NCBI RefSeq assembly: GCF_000003815.2
Contig: NC_049992.1
Coordinates: 1-64,000 of the forward strand
Length of the DNA: 64,000 nt
Origin: Branchiostoma floridae
Lineage: Eukaryota; Chordata; Leptocardii; Amphioxiformes; Branchiostomatidae
Direction: 5' to 3'
A program made the position numbers and the translations under genes. Shown one piece after another: positions 35,439 through 48,600 of the stretch (position 1 is its first letter; every line of letters begins with the position of its first letter). The notes under the pieces were generated by a model. It saw nothing but the letters and a program-made list of their open reading frames with translations, did not search any database and was not told the origin of the DNA.

Positions 35439-35699
35439 TTAAAAAAACACAATACTGTATTTGTCTTTGAAGGAATTACTTAACAACAGCACTGCATATC
35501 TGTCGGAGGTCTCCAAAACCTTGTCCAGATTTTGGGATCATGCCAAACCCTTACTTCCAGATTTTGGCCTGTATTTTTCATTTAAGTTTCCCAAAACTTA
35601 AGGGCCGACGTCAGAAGCCTCCAATATTCTTCTGGTGTTCTTCTCAGCAAGACAGTTACCCCAAGTCTGTGGCGTTTCTGTAAGCAAATGTAAATATAG

Positions 35700-35945
35700 T
35701 CCCATGACCTTTTTAGGCTGAAGGGCCACTGGCGAAGCCCATCCCTCTCCTTCCACTGCCTTCCACCTCCCCAACCGAAGTCAGGTACCCATTTTTACAC
35801 CTGGGTGGGGTGAGGAAAGAGTAAACTGCCTTTCTCAAGGTAACACGATTGGTGGCATGACGGGATTTGATTTTGAACCCAGGACCTCTGGCTTCTGGAC
35901 CAAACAGCCTTCATTTATGCCAGACGATCCCATAAGACACTTCCT
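35700..35945 (-). mobile_element. SINE (family 2), near full length
   Basis: In minus orientation it has a tRNA-like head (AACCCAGGACCTCTGG on this strand), GTGAGGAAAG, CACCTGGGTGGGGTGAGG, CCCCAACCGAAGTCAGGTAC and the tail CCCATGACCTTTTTAGGC. Confidence 0.75.
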
Positions 35946-36404
35946 GAACGTGTTCCAAGTTTATGGCGCTTCCTTCGTGATATTTAGAACCACCGTGTTA
36001 AAACAGACCCAGATGTAGGATGCTTGGCGATTCTTGTCTGGACCTTTTCCTGTTCTTCCAGGAACTCATGGTAAGATAAGGCCATGTTTTCGCCAAGTTT
36101 GTGCAAGGCGTTTCCTTCAGGACCTTTTAACAGCCCCATCTGTGGGGTACCTATGAGAGGGCTGTGCCCCATTGTTTACCCAGTGTAAATACCAAAGGGC
36201 TAAGTTGCTTTTCCATCTTCCTTGTTTAAAAAAACACGAGGGTAGAATTTTGCTGAGTAAGTTGACGCAATGCACCAGGATTGCTGCTGGATCATCAGTA
36301 TAGCTTGGACCTGGCAAAGATATCGATGTTCTGGATCGCAAGCAATTTTGCTTATTAAGATTGCCTTAGAAAAGATGGGAGGATGGAATCAAAGAATGGG
36401 CAGT

Positions 36405-37690
36405 CATTACACTATGTGTCTATGGGTAACTGTTAGATTATCTATGGGCACCTGTTAGATTATCTATGGGAACCTGTTAGATTATCTACAGGCACCTGTT
36501 AGAATATCTATGGGCACCTGTTAGATTCTCTATGGGAACCTGTTAGATTATCTACAGGCACCTGTTAGATTATCCATGGGCACCTGTTAGAATATCTATG
36601 GGCACCTGTTAGATTATCTATGGGCACCTGTTAGATTATCTATGGGCACCTGTTAGATTATCTATGGGAACCTGTTAGATTATCTACAGGCACCTGTTAG
36701 AATATCTATGGGCACCTGTTAGATTCTCTATGGGAACCTGTTAGATTATCTACAGGCACCTGTTAGATTATCCATGGGCACCTGTTAGAATATCTATGGG
36801 CACCTGTTAGATTATCTATGGGCACCTGTTAGATTATCTATGGGCACCTGTTAGATTATCCATGGGCACCTGTTAGATTATCTATGGGCACCTGTTAGAT
36901 TATCTATGGGCACTTGTTAGATTATCTATGGGAAGCTGTTAGATTATCTATGGGCACCTGTTAGATTATCTACGGGCACCTGTTAGATTATCTACGGGCA
37001 CCTGTTAGATTATCTACGGGAACCTGTTAGATTATCTACGGGCACCTGTTAGATTATCTATGGGAACCTGTTAGATTATCTATGGAACCTGTTAGATTAT
37101 CTATGGGCACCTGTTAGATTATCTATGGGAACCTGTTAGATTTTCTTTGGGAACCTGTTAGATTATCTACGGGCACCTGTTAGATTATCTATGGGCACCT
37201 GTTAGATTATCTATGGGCACCTGTTAGATTATCTATGGGAACCTGTTAGATTATCTATGGGCACCTGTTAGCTTATCTATGGGAACCTGTTAGATTATCT
37301 ATGGGCACCTGTTAGATTATCTATGAGAACCTGTTAGATTATCTATGAGAACCTGTTAGATTATCTACGGGCACCTGTTAGATTATTAATGGGAACCTGT
37401 TAGATTATCTATGGGAACCTGTTAGATTATCTACGGACACCTGTTAGATTATCTACGGACACCTGTTAGATTATCTACGGACACCTGTTAGATTATCTAT
37501 GGGAACCTGTTAGATTATTAATGGGAACCTGTTAGATTATCTATGGGAACCTGTTAGATTATCTATGGGAACCTGTTAGATTATCTATGGCAACCTGTTA
37601 GATTATATATGGGCACCTGTTAGAATTATCTACAGGCACCTTGTAGAATTATCTATGGGCACCTGTTAGAATTATCTATGGGCATGATTA
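36405..37690. repeat. 22-bp minisatellite, about 58 copies
   Basis: The unit is CTATGGGCACCTGTTAGATTAT, with variants GGAACC, TACAGG, TACGGG and TACGGAC. Variant types are grouped in blocks (for example TACGGAC at 37430-37490), which shows local duplication of multi-unit segments. The period is not a multiple of three, so it is not coding. Confidence 0.95.
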
Positions 37691-38059
37691 GAAGAAGACT
37701 TAAGAGACCTCGTACGTTCTTGAGATATTTAGAGCTGTTATTACGTTTCTTGTTTCAGCTTGCTCGTGACTGCGAAGTAAGTTGCAAACGACAAAGATTT
37801 TTTTTGTTATTACAACAAAAAGGAAATACTGTACAGCGATGCTGCACTCAAGCAACCTGGCTTATATTAACGGCACCACCATAACGTCAAAGCTTTCCCT
37901 GTGGCATAGCCCCCGAATGAAGATACGAATTTTTGCTGATGCCCCAAGTTCATGAATTCCGTCTTCTGAAGAGGCCAGGCAGCGTGCCAAACCACTGTCT
38001 CCGTTTCGCCCACACGTCTGCAGAGTTGTGTCAAGGACAGCGTTTGGAAAACTACGATG

Positions 38060-38480
38060 CCAGCAAATTTTGTGGCGTCGTGTGTGGCGTATCTGGTTGA
38101 GCGTTCGGCTCTGAATCTAGAGGTCCCGAGTTCGATACCCGCCGTGCCCCCGACGTTGTGCCCTTATACCCCCTATCCACTAGGACGGCGCTCTCGCCGC
38201 GCTCTCTTTGCGACCTAAACTTTGACAGATCACTCAACGAATTCTGTAGAAAAAAATATTTCTTTACACTTTGTGTGTTTTGTTGTCTTCTCAGTCACAC
38301 TTGTATGTTTTGTATTATATACCCAGTGTGAAAGCGAAGGTTACGCAGTGAGAGCGCAGCACGATAGCCGTCTATGGAAAGGGGGCATTGGGACAGGCAC
38401 TTTGTAAACACGACCTTCCTCACTTCACCCAGGTGTAAAATTGGGTACCTGACTTCGGTCGGGGAGGTAAAAAAAGACTA
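38060..38480 (+). mobile_element. SINE (family 2) interrupted by a nested DNA element
   Basis: The tRNA-like head (GTGGCGTATCTGGTTGAGCG; GTCCCGAGTTCGATACCCGC) and GTTGTGCCCTTA run to 38166. The body resumes at about 38388 with GGGACAGGCACTTTGTAAAC, CTTCACCCAGGTGTAAAA and CTGACTTCGGTCGGGG. Confidence 0.8.
38166..38390. mobile_element. DNA element nested in the SINE
   Basis: The inverted ends are CCCCCTATCCACTAGGACGG then GCGCTCTC, and GAGAGCGCAGC then CCGTCTATGGAAAGGGGG. It is about 220 bp long, with no coding capacity. Confidence 0.75.
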
Positions 38481-39839
38481 CATTAACCTTCTGCCTTTCC
38501 TTGTATGTGGCAATGTTAATATTTATCAGTTACCGAGTTACTAACTTGAGTGTAGTGCCACATTGTCCTCGTCTGTCCAAAAGCAAATAGAAAAAAATCA
38601 CAGCAGATTTTCTGTGATCTTTTTTATACCTTTTCCGCTGTGCCGAGCAGTTTGGTTCCCGAGCTCACGGTCTCAGCCGGGCAGATGTGTGGTTCACACT
38701 CACTTGTTGACAGACTTCATGATGTTGTCGTAGAGCGTCGTACGATTTTCAAACAGGCTATGACAGAACTAAACATTTATGTCCAAGTCAGCCTTTTCGG
38801 TAACAATACAGCTAAATTTTGCGCGACGCATGCAATACTTTAATACTTTATATACGCTAGTTCACCTTTATCCGTCAAGCAACCTATATCCGTTGTTACA
38901 AAACACGGTATTGATGGTATCATATCGACGGACGGTGGTTTTAGACTGAAATATTTTGAAAATATTTCAATTTGAAACCACCCTCCTTCAAATTGATATC
39001 CTAAATCTTGGTTGTCCATCGTGACTTCTGCGTGCCCACTTTTTAAAAACAACGGATACCCTGTTTTTAAAAACAACGGATATATGTTACTCCACGAATG
39101 AAGGTGAAATTACTTTTTATCTCAAGAATACAACTACTGTATGCACTGTTGTAGGGGTAACCCATCTGTCTCAAGATGAAATAAATAAATAAATAAATGC
39201 CCATTGCGATCGTACAACATTTGTAACCGCGCCCTTAACCAGAATGACTACATCAGATGTTTGAAACCAGCAACGGAAGAATAATAGAACCGATATCGGC
39301 CGCGACATATAATTCTGTGAAACTAATATCAGCTCAGAAACAACACAGGGAACAGTCATAACTACAAGTACCAAACCTACCAAATCCAGGGTTGATGTGT
39401 TCAATTTTTTTTAATCGTTGGATGAAACTTGATGCGACAAAGTACAATAGAGACATCTTCACTACATAGCTTTAAACAACGCTTGGACGTAGATGTGCAA
39501 AGATTAGGTATGACCAGTCATTCAGGGACAACCTAGTGTGTATTATGTGTGCTGGCATTGAAATACCATCCAAGTTTAAAGCTTGTTCTGGTATCCAAGC
39601 TATGCCAAGGCCAGACACGCTGACATAATAATAACATTGGGTGCAGCTATGGATAGAGTCAGGTTTTACAGGCACTGATTGTGCTCACTTAGGCCAAGTG
39701 GATTCGATACTATGGATGATATCCACGTGCATCAAATGTCGTCCGTTTTTTTCGGATGAAACCGTGCGAAACAGCTGCAGATTGAGCAAAGATGCCAAAA
39801 ATCTATTCTTAACAAACGGATACTAATATTCTAGAATGC

Positions 39840-40070
39840 CAAAGTCAATTCCTATCTCAAAATAAGAAAAAAATGAAAGAACAAAAAAGACAAATATGGT
39901 GTTCGGTTACAGCCATGTTCTCCGTGTTCAGTCATTTACTCAACCTTCCTGACTATTTAGATTTCGTACTGAAGTCAACTTTTTGCCAAACTTTTCCATT
40001 CGCTCCTTGGCATCGGTTTGGGGTTCTCAGAGGATGTCATCCATATCATCAAATCAGCATGGCATTGTCT
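39840..40070. repeat. Second copy of the dispersed repeat at 9890-10250
   Basis: GTTCAGTCATTTACTCAACC, TTCCTGACTATTTAGATTTC, CAGAGGATGTCATCCATATC and ATCAAATCAGCATGGC align with the intron 5 copy. Confidence 0.65.
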
Positions 40071-40239
40071 ATGTCCTTCTATGTTGATCATTACTGAATT
40101 TACCGTTAAGCGTTACCGACCCTCCTAAGTTTACCGTTGAGCGTTTCCAGGATTCCCCATGCAGACCCCCAAACCAGTCTAGGCTTGTTCTTGGAATCCT
40201 GTGAATCATGATATCATTTAATGCTAATCATAAAAGGTA

Positions 40240-40445
40240 ACGTAAAGGGAGTCCAATAGACCCATCCCTCTTCTTCCACCGTCTTAAACATCCCCAACCG
40301 AAGTCAGGTGCACCTGCTGCACCTGGGTGGAGTAATAAGGAAAGTCGTGTTAAGCACTAAGGCAATGACACATCATCGGTAGCATGACAGAATTTGAACT
40401 TGGCTCCTGGGCCAAACTCCCTGCAGTTATGTCACACGCCCCCAC
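40240..40445 (-). mobile_element. SINE (family 2)
   Basis: CCCATCCCTCTTCTTCCACC, CCCCAACCGAAGTCAGGTG, CACCTGGGTGGAGTAA, GGAAAGTCGTGTTAAGCAC and the decayed head near 40400. Confidence 0.7.
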
Positions 40446-40952
40446 ACTACTGGGAATGCTCTTCATTCATATCCAAAACAGCTGTGGGATAAACCATTTT
40501 TGTTGAGGGGTGCGCGTCAAAAGCACTTTAGTGGCTGTTGCATCCGACTTACTTGGGGTTTACGAGTTTTTTTTCTTTCCTATACGCCTATAGCAGCACT
40601 GTACAAAGGCGTTAACAAAAATCCTCAATCAGCAATGCATGCAGAAAGAGCACGCTATGTCTATCTTCCTCCCCCTTAACAGAAAGTGGTATGTCCAGGC
40701 GATAAGAGCACCAGACACCCCTATAATATTATGTGATTGACTCCTGTGCGCTTTTGGTTAGTACTCGAAGTTGCAGTAGACTGTCAGTGTGAGAAAAGTA
40801 CGTCGTGTGTGCGACAACGAGCAGAACCGTCATTCTGTCGGACCATCGGACACACGCGCAGTCGATCTACTTTCTGTTGGTTACGTGCATTTGTTACGCT
40901 TACAGGTGGGTATGCTTACCTTTTCCGTAAGTACAGTTAGCTCACCGTTCAA

Positions 40953-41309
40953 CTAAGGGCACAACCCGCCATATGTGCAATTTGTCCGTACGTTTTTTTT
41001 GGGGGGGGGGGGGGGGGAGGCCACGACCACGTATTTCTGAAAACGTTCAGGCCGTACAGGGCAGGCGCATCGCCCGTACTGGTACGTACTTACGGGGGTT
41101 GAATCCGCAGCCCGATGGCACACAAAGTTTTGCCTGCACGTAAAGTTCTATGGCGTGTCTGCGTGCTCCAAAATCCGTCGGATTCCCTACGAGTTCGTAG
41201 GGAGGCGGTACTTACCACTTACGGATCCCAAAAGATTGCTCACGTTTTGGCACGTAGACAGTACGTTTTTAATTGCACGTACGGCGGGTTGTGCGGCTTG
41301 TGCCCTTAG
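40953..41309. mobile_element. DNA element M2 (CTAAGGGCACAACCCGCC ends), copy 1
   Basis: The inverted ends are CTAAGGGCACAACCCGCC and GGCGGGTTGTG...CCCTTAG. Related copies at 55634-55962 and 59582-59875. The interior has CACACAAAGTTTTGCCTGC, TCCAAAATCCGTCGGATTCC and TACTTACCACTTACGGATCC. A poly-G run follows the left end. Confidence 0.85.
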
Positions 41310-41454
41310 CTTTAGTCGTAGCTGGGCCGCTCCAATATACGTAATTGGTCGCGTGGATCGTTATTTACTTTTTAGAGTTAGCACTTGGAATAGGGTAGTC
41401 GCTTACTATACTGATTATTTGTCATTTTGTCACTTGCTAATCTCTCCCGTATAT

Positions 41455-41710
41455 CTCCAAGCAGATAAAGTGATCGGGTTTATTTTGTACACCCATTCTA
41501 GTGGGAGTCAAAAGGCAAGAGAGAGCGCACAAAATAACCCCGACCCCTCAGTCTGATTTGAGATGAAACATCAATACTACGAGCATCGCATTTCAGCCAA
41601 GTTTGTACTCAAATGCCATTTTACGAAAAAGTCAAACTTGAACCCTAGAAACCCTTATTTGTAGGTCTCTACCGTCATAGAGCTTTCACCGTGTCCCTTT
41701 TGGCTTTGAG
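41455..41710. repeat. Dispersed repeat, copy 1 (copy 2 at 62710-62965)
   Basis: Shared blocks: GTGATCGGGTTTATTTTGTAC, CTAGTGGGAGTCAAAAGGC, AACTTGAACCCTAGAAACCC and AGCTTTCACCGTG. Confidence 0.75.
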
Positions 41711-41789
41711 GTTACGTGTAACTAAATTTGAGATGGCACGTTCGTGTGTTGGTGGGGGTGGGGGGGGGGGGTTATAACGGCCGTTGGAA

Positions 41790-42062
41790 TGTCATGAACA
41801 TCCTGCGCCGTCTGTACAAAAAAAGGGAGTGTTTGCAAGTCTGTCAACCAACGGTCATGCGTTGTCGGGGGGTTCATGACGGTTTTCAGATTACCATGAA
41901 CATCGTGTGTACAAAACGTGCAGTGTTTGCAAGTCTGCCAATTAACGGCTTTCTAACGGTCATGCAAGTCTGGCTATCAGCGGTTCATAACGGGTTTCAG
42001 ATTACCGTGAACGCCGTGTACAAAACGTGTAGTGTTTGCAAGTCTGTCAAGCAAGGCCATTA
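41790..42062. repeat. About 105-bp tandem triplication
   Basis: Three degraded copies of CGTCTGTACAAAA...AGTGTTTGCAAGTCTG...GGTTCATGACGGTTTTCAGATTACC. A 167-codon open frame runs through it (41728-42231), but no domain is visible. I treat it as repeat. Confidence 0.7.
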
Positions 42063-42221
42063 CGCCAAGGAGAGTAAAACAACCTGTCGCCAGCTGAGAA
42101 TTTTAGGGCCCAACATTACCCTGATATTACATCTTCAACAGAAAGATGAAGGCAATATTTGCTTCCGTACGTTGTTCTTTGAACAAAAGAATAAAAACTT
42201 CGGGTATCATATGAATAAAAA

Positions 42222-42232
42222 TACTATATAAA
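42222..42232 (+). promoter_or_regulatory. TATA-like sequence upstream of lipoxygenase B
   Basis: ACTATATAAAGG lies about 350 bp before the exon 1 acceptor-like site of lipoxygenase B. It falls at the edge of a repeat related to 44400-44700, so its use as a promoter is uncertain. Confidence 0.25.
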
Positions 42233-42591
42233 GGCGTTTGTCATAGGAAGCCCCACTCCCTAGTCTTTATTACACTGAGATCTAACATATACAGAGCAGT
42301 ACTACTGGGTGCGCACCTATATAGACTAGGAGTGTCAACCCTTCATACCTGCCATGTTTGATGACTGTCCTGGGAGAGAAGAGTCTAGATGTTTAGCCCT
42401 GTGGTTTAAAAGTATTTTTGTTTTGCCGGATTTGTCCCTTTTTTGCCCACGTGCATTAGTTTTGTAGTCTCCAGAGGATGTCATCCATGAAATTAAGACA
42501 GTGTGGCCTAAGGAAAGTAAATGGGGGTGTGAGTCTCGAAATTCATTTTCTTCTGCGTTAAAATCTTTTTATTTCCACTTGCAGGATCAAC

Positions 42592-42666
42592 ATGTTGAGC
42601 TCAATGAAGAAGCATGTGGAGAAGAGGGTGGAGGGGGTGAGGTCGATGCTTGGAACAGCGGACACT
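42592..42666 (+). other. First coding exon of lipoxygenase B
   Basis: 25 codons, ATG to GACACT|GTAAGT, joining in phase 0 to GGC ATG GAC GTC of exon 2. It is amphipathic and basic ([14 protein letters not shown]). I find no counterpart upstream of lipoxygenase A. Another start further upstream is possible but not needed. Confidence 0.7.
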
Positions 42667-45600
42667 GTAAGTCGTCTTTCCCGGGAAAAAAGTTTCCTAG
42701 AAGAATCTTTATCAGCTGTGCAATTACCGTAGCTAAAGACTCTACCATCTATAAGTTAATTAAGGGTTATTATAAGCGGAGAGCATTAGAAGTTACATAC
42801 ATCATCCTTACATGAAAATGGAATGTTCTATAGCTGACACTATCATTTGGATGGCATCTCCTGAGAAAGGCCTGCACGAGCAACCTCCATGGAGGAGCTC
42901 CACAGAGGTCCTCCATGGAGGTTGCTCAGAGGGTCATCCAGCCCCACCCTGATGTTCCGATATGATGGCGCGGATCAAAGCATGGACGTACACGGACTAC
43001 GAGTTTTGACCGAGACGTACATATACTTGTTCTAGAGAACGTCGAATCTATCAAACAGTCTTTCGTCTTTGTTCTAGCGCACCGCCTACTTACCCTTTCT
43101 AGGTACCCTCTTCTTTCCTGATTCATTTACATGCCTCATTCAAGATTCAGGAAAACGACGCCCATAATAGCAGAGAGGTACCCATGAAAGGTCACTAACA
43201 GTACTTAGTGAGTAATGGCATGCTTCAACACAATAGCGCCTGCAGCTGCCTTCATTGCCACCACCTTTATTTACCCTTATGACTCATGTGCTTGTGAGTC
43301 ATTGCCACCACCTTTATTTACCCTTGTGAGTCATGTGCTTGTGAGTCATTGCCACCACCTTTATTTACCCTTATGACTCATGTGCTTCTACAGGTGCTCA
43401 CTGGTGCATTCAGACATTTTTTGTCCCCATCGTTTGGAGTTACAAGGGCACGAAGCGTCATAGTAACCTGAACAACACGCTTGACAAGCATGTTTGCCGA
43501 ATTTCACACTTCAGTACTGTAGAAATCCAGAGGGGCGAGTAAGCTAAGAACAGAAAGAAACAAACATGCCGACATCCGGGATCGAACCCGGGTCGGCAGA
43601 TTATAAGTCACGACCGCTATCACTGTCGCCACAAAAGCTCAGAGCTCCTTGGCAAGGACGGTAGGCGGTACTTGAACACCACTGTTACACTACTAATGGT
43701 GAGGTATATCTGTCTGCTGTGTTGCACAAGATGAAGTACCACATGTTGGGCTGAAGATGTAATTCCTGTTTGGTAACGTTAGCTGTTCGGAGGGTCATTT
43801 CAGTTTGAGTTGACTTGTTGCTCATATCGATTAAGGACGTTGCTACAAGGTGTTCTGTCTGGGAACGTGCCGACAATTTACCATGCTATAAAGTTGAAAA
43901 TCTGTGTAACGGGTGTCTCTCACACAACACAAAATCTGTACAAACTGAGTCTAAACAGGTCTGAGAGTGTGAGGAAGAAACAACCAATCATTAATAAGAT
44001 ATTGCCGATAATCCGGGCACTACCCGGAAGGCCGTAACCTCTAATTTGAATCGACCGCACCGTTTCCCTCTCAATCAATGAGGAGCGCCTGTATTTATAA
44101 TCTTGGCCCAAGTTTAAGGATATATCCGATTGGCTAATGAGGACTGTTTTTTTAACGATATTTTTAGTCGTTTTTATCGGGTTTTCTATTTTGTCATTTT
44201 ATCTTGCTGTCTCAATACTCTCCAAGCAGAGGTTAGGCTCCGGCTGTTTTTTTAACGTTATTTTTAGTCGTTTTTATCGGGCTTTCTATTTTGTCATTTT
44301 ATCTTGCTGTTTGGCTGGCGGACATCTAACCTCAGCTTGGAGAGTACAAAAAGGTGAGCGTTTCAATTAGTCAGTCAATCAACACCATAAAGCCAAGGTG
44401 TGTAAAAGGTCCAATATCACCATGATAACAGCGTCAACAGAAAGATGGTTAGTCAATAATTGCTTCCGTTGTCATTTGTAGGAATGGAAAGGTATCAAAT
44501 AAGTTACTCTGACTTTTGTTTGCCTTAGAAAGCCCCACTCCCTAACTTGAGTTAGTCGGCCAAATATCACTATGATAACATCGTGAACAGAAAGATTAAG
44601 TCAATACTTGCTTCCGTTGTCCTTTGTAGGAAAGGAAAGGTATCAAATAAGTTACTCAGACTTTTGTATGCCTCAGAAAGCCCCACGCTGAGTATTAGTG
44701 GCAGACGGACACGTTCCTCAAACAACTTGGACTTGGTTCATTGTAGAACAGAACGATATAGAAACAGCGCTGTCCCGTATATGGCACGTTTGGTCAACAC
44801 ATAATGTCCACTAGTTGGGAAAACAAACTGCATGTTAGTTTCTAATGACTAAAAATGTGTTTATTTTGCTTCGGAAAGATGGCTATGTTTTAAGATCCTA
44901 GGAGTGGCCTTGGGCTTTGCCCTCGGGGACCCCAACAAACTCCTCGGGTGGGCAGAGACCCCATATAAGCAGATGAATAGTTGGGTAAAGGTCAGTTATT
45001 AAGGGGAAACAGATGATGTCATCTCTGACCTCCCACCACCCCCCTCCTACGCCCTCCCTTGATGTCTCCCCTTCTCTCTTTTTTTCTCTCACTCTCTCTC
45101 TCTCTCTCTCTCTCCAGAATGAGCAAAAAATTAAAAAAATTTCAAACTTGTCTTCTTGATAGAAATTACAAACTGGGACTAAGCTGAGAGCGCATAATTT
45201 TAACCTGGCTTCTTGGCTTCTTGGGGGGGGGGGAGTAGAGGGATGTGCTCTGCCTCCCAACACCCTGCCCTAGACACAGTGGATAAAAGCCCACTGGTCC
45301 TACGGCGTCAACAAGGTCATGGGACAACTTTTAACTAAATACCTTTTTCTAGGGCATGGACGTCCTCATAAAAACCAAGACGGGGAACTACTTGGGCGCA
45401 GGGACTGACGGGAACGTCTACGTCACCCTTGTGGACTCCGAAGGAAAGAAGTCTCGCGACCTGAAACTGAACGTGCTTTGGAAAAATGACTTTGAAAGGG
45501 GGGCAGAGGGAGAGTAAGTAGCAAAATGTCACTAAAACTGCAGAAACAACTTTCTAAAGAAACATGTACAAACTGATAAATGTTGTAGTCGATTTATATC

Positions 45601-48600
45601 TATGTTGAGGTCAACGTATCTGAAATATGAGACGGTAATCGACATAGTGAAAGGTTTACGTCACACAAAGTGATGATGATGCACACAAAGTAAAGCTCTG
45701 ACCCTTCTCAAGTTGAAATGACCCGAAGCCTATATATATCACGTGACTTGAACAGAAATATGACGTCAGCAACGGGCCAAAGGTGCCCTGCAGGCTACAT
45801 GTACATGAGAGCCCATCGGCTATTCTTCAACAGAGAGACGGGGGCCGATACAGACTGTCGGACACCTTTGACTCGATGGTAACGTCAGCCTACCTTTCAG
45901 ATCACGTGACATAGGCTTCGGGTCATTTCAGCTTGAAAGGGATCAGATAACATGCCGAAAACTCGTTGGAAAGCACTTTAATTTGTGTATGGAAATAATA
46001 TGTAATTTGTTTTCAAATATTCATTCATCCATTCCTTCATTACAGGTACAGGCTGCGTAATGTTGAAGTGACCGCTCCTATTCGAGAGCTGAAGTTATGG
46101 CGGGACAACAGCTTCCCTCTTGACGACTGGTTTTGTCGGTCTCTCTCTGTCCAACTGAATCCAGACGACAACGGCCCGACGATCTACTTTCCTGTGGATC
46201 GCTGGATCAGGGCAGGTCAGTATCAGCCCACCGTCATCATCACCAACATCACCGCGTTTTAGTGCTCGTACTGACGCGGGCCGTCATTCACTTACGCTGT
46301 TAGGCGTAGGTACCAATTTATAAAAAAAGGGGGGGGGGGGGCTGCCGGACAGTTCACGGGCTATTTTTTGGGCACTTTCATGTGTGTCCCCTACGTGACT
46401 CCGTGGGATACCTTGCAGTTCCCTGGGTATTTTGTGGGCCCGGCCGGGGACAGGGTTGAATTTAAGGCGGATTTAAATCAACACGGGACCCGGTAACAAA
46501 TAGACACCGTGACCTACCCTTGGTGTACCCCGAAGAGGCACCTCCTAATTAACCCCCCCCCCCCCCCCCCACACACACACACGCTGGTGTCCGCTGATCC
46601 CCCTCCCAACTGCAGCCCGTCTCAACAAGGTCTCACTCAACTGGTTTTTACAAGCCATGGCTTGCCCCTTGTCCTCTCTTCCTCTCTGTACCTCTTCCTA
46701 TCGGGCACCAGCTAAGTGGCTGCTGCATTCGCCAGCGTCACCCTTGCAAGTCCCAGCCTTGGCATTCGCACAACGTGACAGCGAAAACGTTGTCTTGCTC
46801 TTTGCACGAGCGTGAAAAGTTGAGGTTGCCTGGTTGACCAGTCCTAGTACGGTCGGTCCGAAAGGTCATGAGTTTTTATTCATTATCCCCGATTTCGGCC
46901 GCAGTCGTGGCGTCGGTGTGGCGTAACTGGTAGAGCGTCGGGCTCAGACCAAACCCAAAGGGTCCGAGTTCGATACTCGCCATGCTCCTCCCCCCTTGCG
47001 ACGACCTTAGGAAATGCACCCCACACGATTTAAACATCATTACGGTGGAGCGACGCCCACAGAGCCTCTTGGCTAATATGTCGAAAGTGTGCCAATCACA
47101 CATGGATTTGGTGTGCCAATTTGCCACTAAGAGCCGTCAATTATTACTTTTTTCTTGTCACAGGTGGGTCTGTGTGGCTGGTTCCAGGCGGCTGCTGCCT
47201 TCCCCAGGACGACACCCATCGCGATGAGAGGCAGGAGGAGCTCTCAGTGATGCGGGAGCGCTACAAGTCCTTCATCCACACGGAAGGCCTTCTGCCAATG
47301 GTATGGTTTCATCGGTTTCTTTTTGTTTATTCAATTGCTTTTTTGCTGGTTGGCGTTTAAAATAATATTTAAATTGCCTTACTTCTCAACAATGGCCTCC
47401 TATGACGTATAGGGCAGTCCTATCAACGACCATGTGTTAGAATAGACTAAGTGTGCAAGATCGCAAATACATTATAAAGGTAATCTATGTCATACTTTGG
47501 CCGTGATAACATTCGATACGGGTGTTCCGGACCGGGTGACAAATATAGAATACAACACGGTGTATTCCGTATCACCCGAGGTTCCAGCCCCGACCCGCGG
47601 GAGGGCTGGGACCGAGGGTGATGCGGAATACACCGTGTTGTATTTTATTTATGTCATGCCCACGTGAGAAAGCACATATTTCCATGCGAAATGCACCAGA
47701 AGTTGAAAAAATGTTGTGTCCTCGAACAAAAGATTGTGACAACAGCAATTCTAACGTCTGAATCCGGTATTCGAATCTTCAACCATGCCGTATTCGGCCC
47801 GTTCGAAATAGTTCGATTTACTCGAAGGAAGCCTGTGTGATACAACTTTAGAACCTGTATGATACGGAAAGTTATCACACAGTCCGGAACACCCGTTTCG
47901 AACGTTTTTGCGTCACAGGTATGACATAACTTGGGTTATCACACAGGGTCTTCTGTAATATTATCACACGGGCCTCCATAGAATAATTCGAACGCACTTA
48001 GAGTGCGTGTGTCTCTGTCGAAACTTCGAATACCGGATTCGGACGTTGGAACTGCTGTTGCTACAATTTTTGTTCGAGGACACCAAACCCAACATTTGGC
48101 GCATTTCACATTGAAGCGTGTCTAAGGTGGGTATGACGTAAATAAAACACAACACGGTGTATTCCGCATCACCCTCGGTCCCAGGTCCCAGGTACCTCAG
48201 GTGATACGAAATGCACCTTGTTGTGTTCTAGGTGTAAAAGCCTACAAAGGTTACAATTTCATATGATGAAGTTTAACCATTGCCTTTGCCCGGTTATCAT
48301 AATTCTTGTCATGGATACGGTAACTTTACTAAAATACCCTGCCATTTTTCTCTCTCGAACAGCTGGAGATACTACCAATAGAGGCGAAGTTTTCGAAGAC
48401 GCAAATGGTAATTGTCACTTCAATTAACGCTAAGTATACCCAGAGCAATCTGTGCTGCACATCGAGATCTCACATTAGGCTTGTTTGTTTGTGTGTTTGC
48501 TTGTATGATTGCATACCCGGTAACCCACTTAATACGAGTTGCATATCTGGACAGACCTATTTGACACACTCTCCATTTTTTCGAGAAGTAGTATCCTTCT

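Noticed and set aside
36405-37690. Possible CRISPR array (regular repeats)
   Set aside because: 22-bp units follow one another without unique spacers, in a eukaryotic intergenic region; it is a minisatellite.
41728-42231. 167-codon open frame before lipoxygenase B
   Set aside because: It runs through a degraded 105-bp triplication and shows no domain or splice context.
43566-43640. Functional tRNA with TAT anticodon on the minus strand
   Set aside because: T arm and A box are good but the acceptor stem does not pair; the sequence fits a tRNA-derived repeat.
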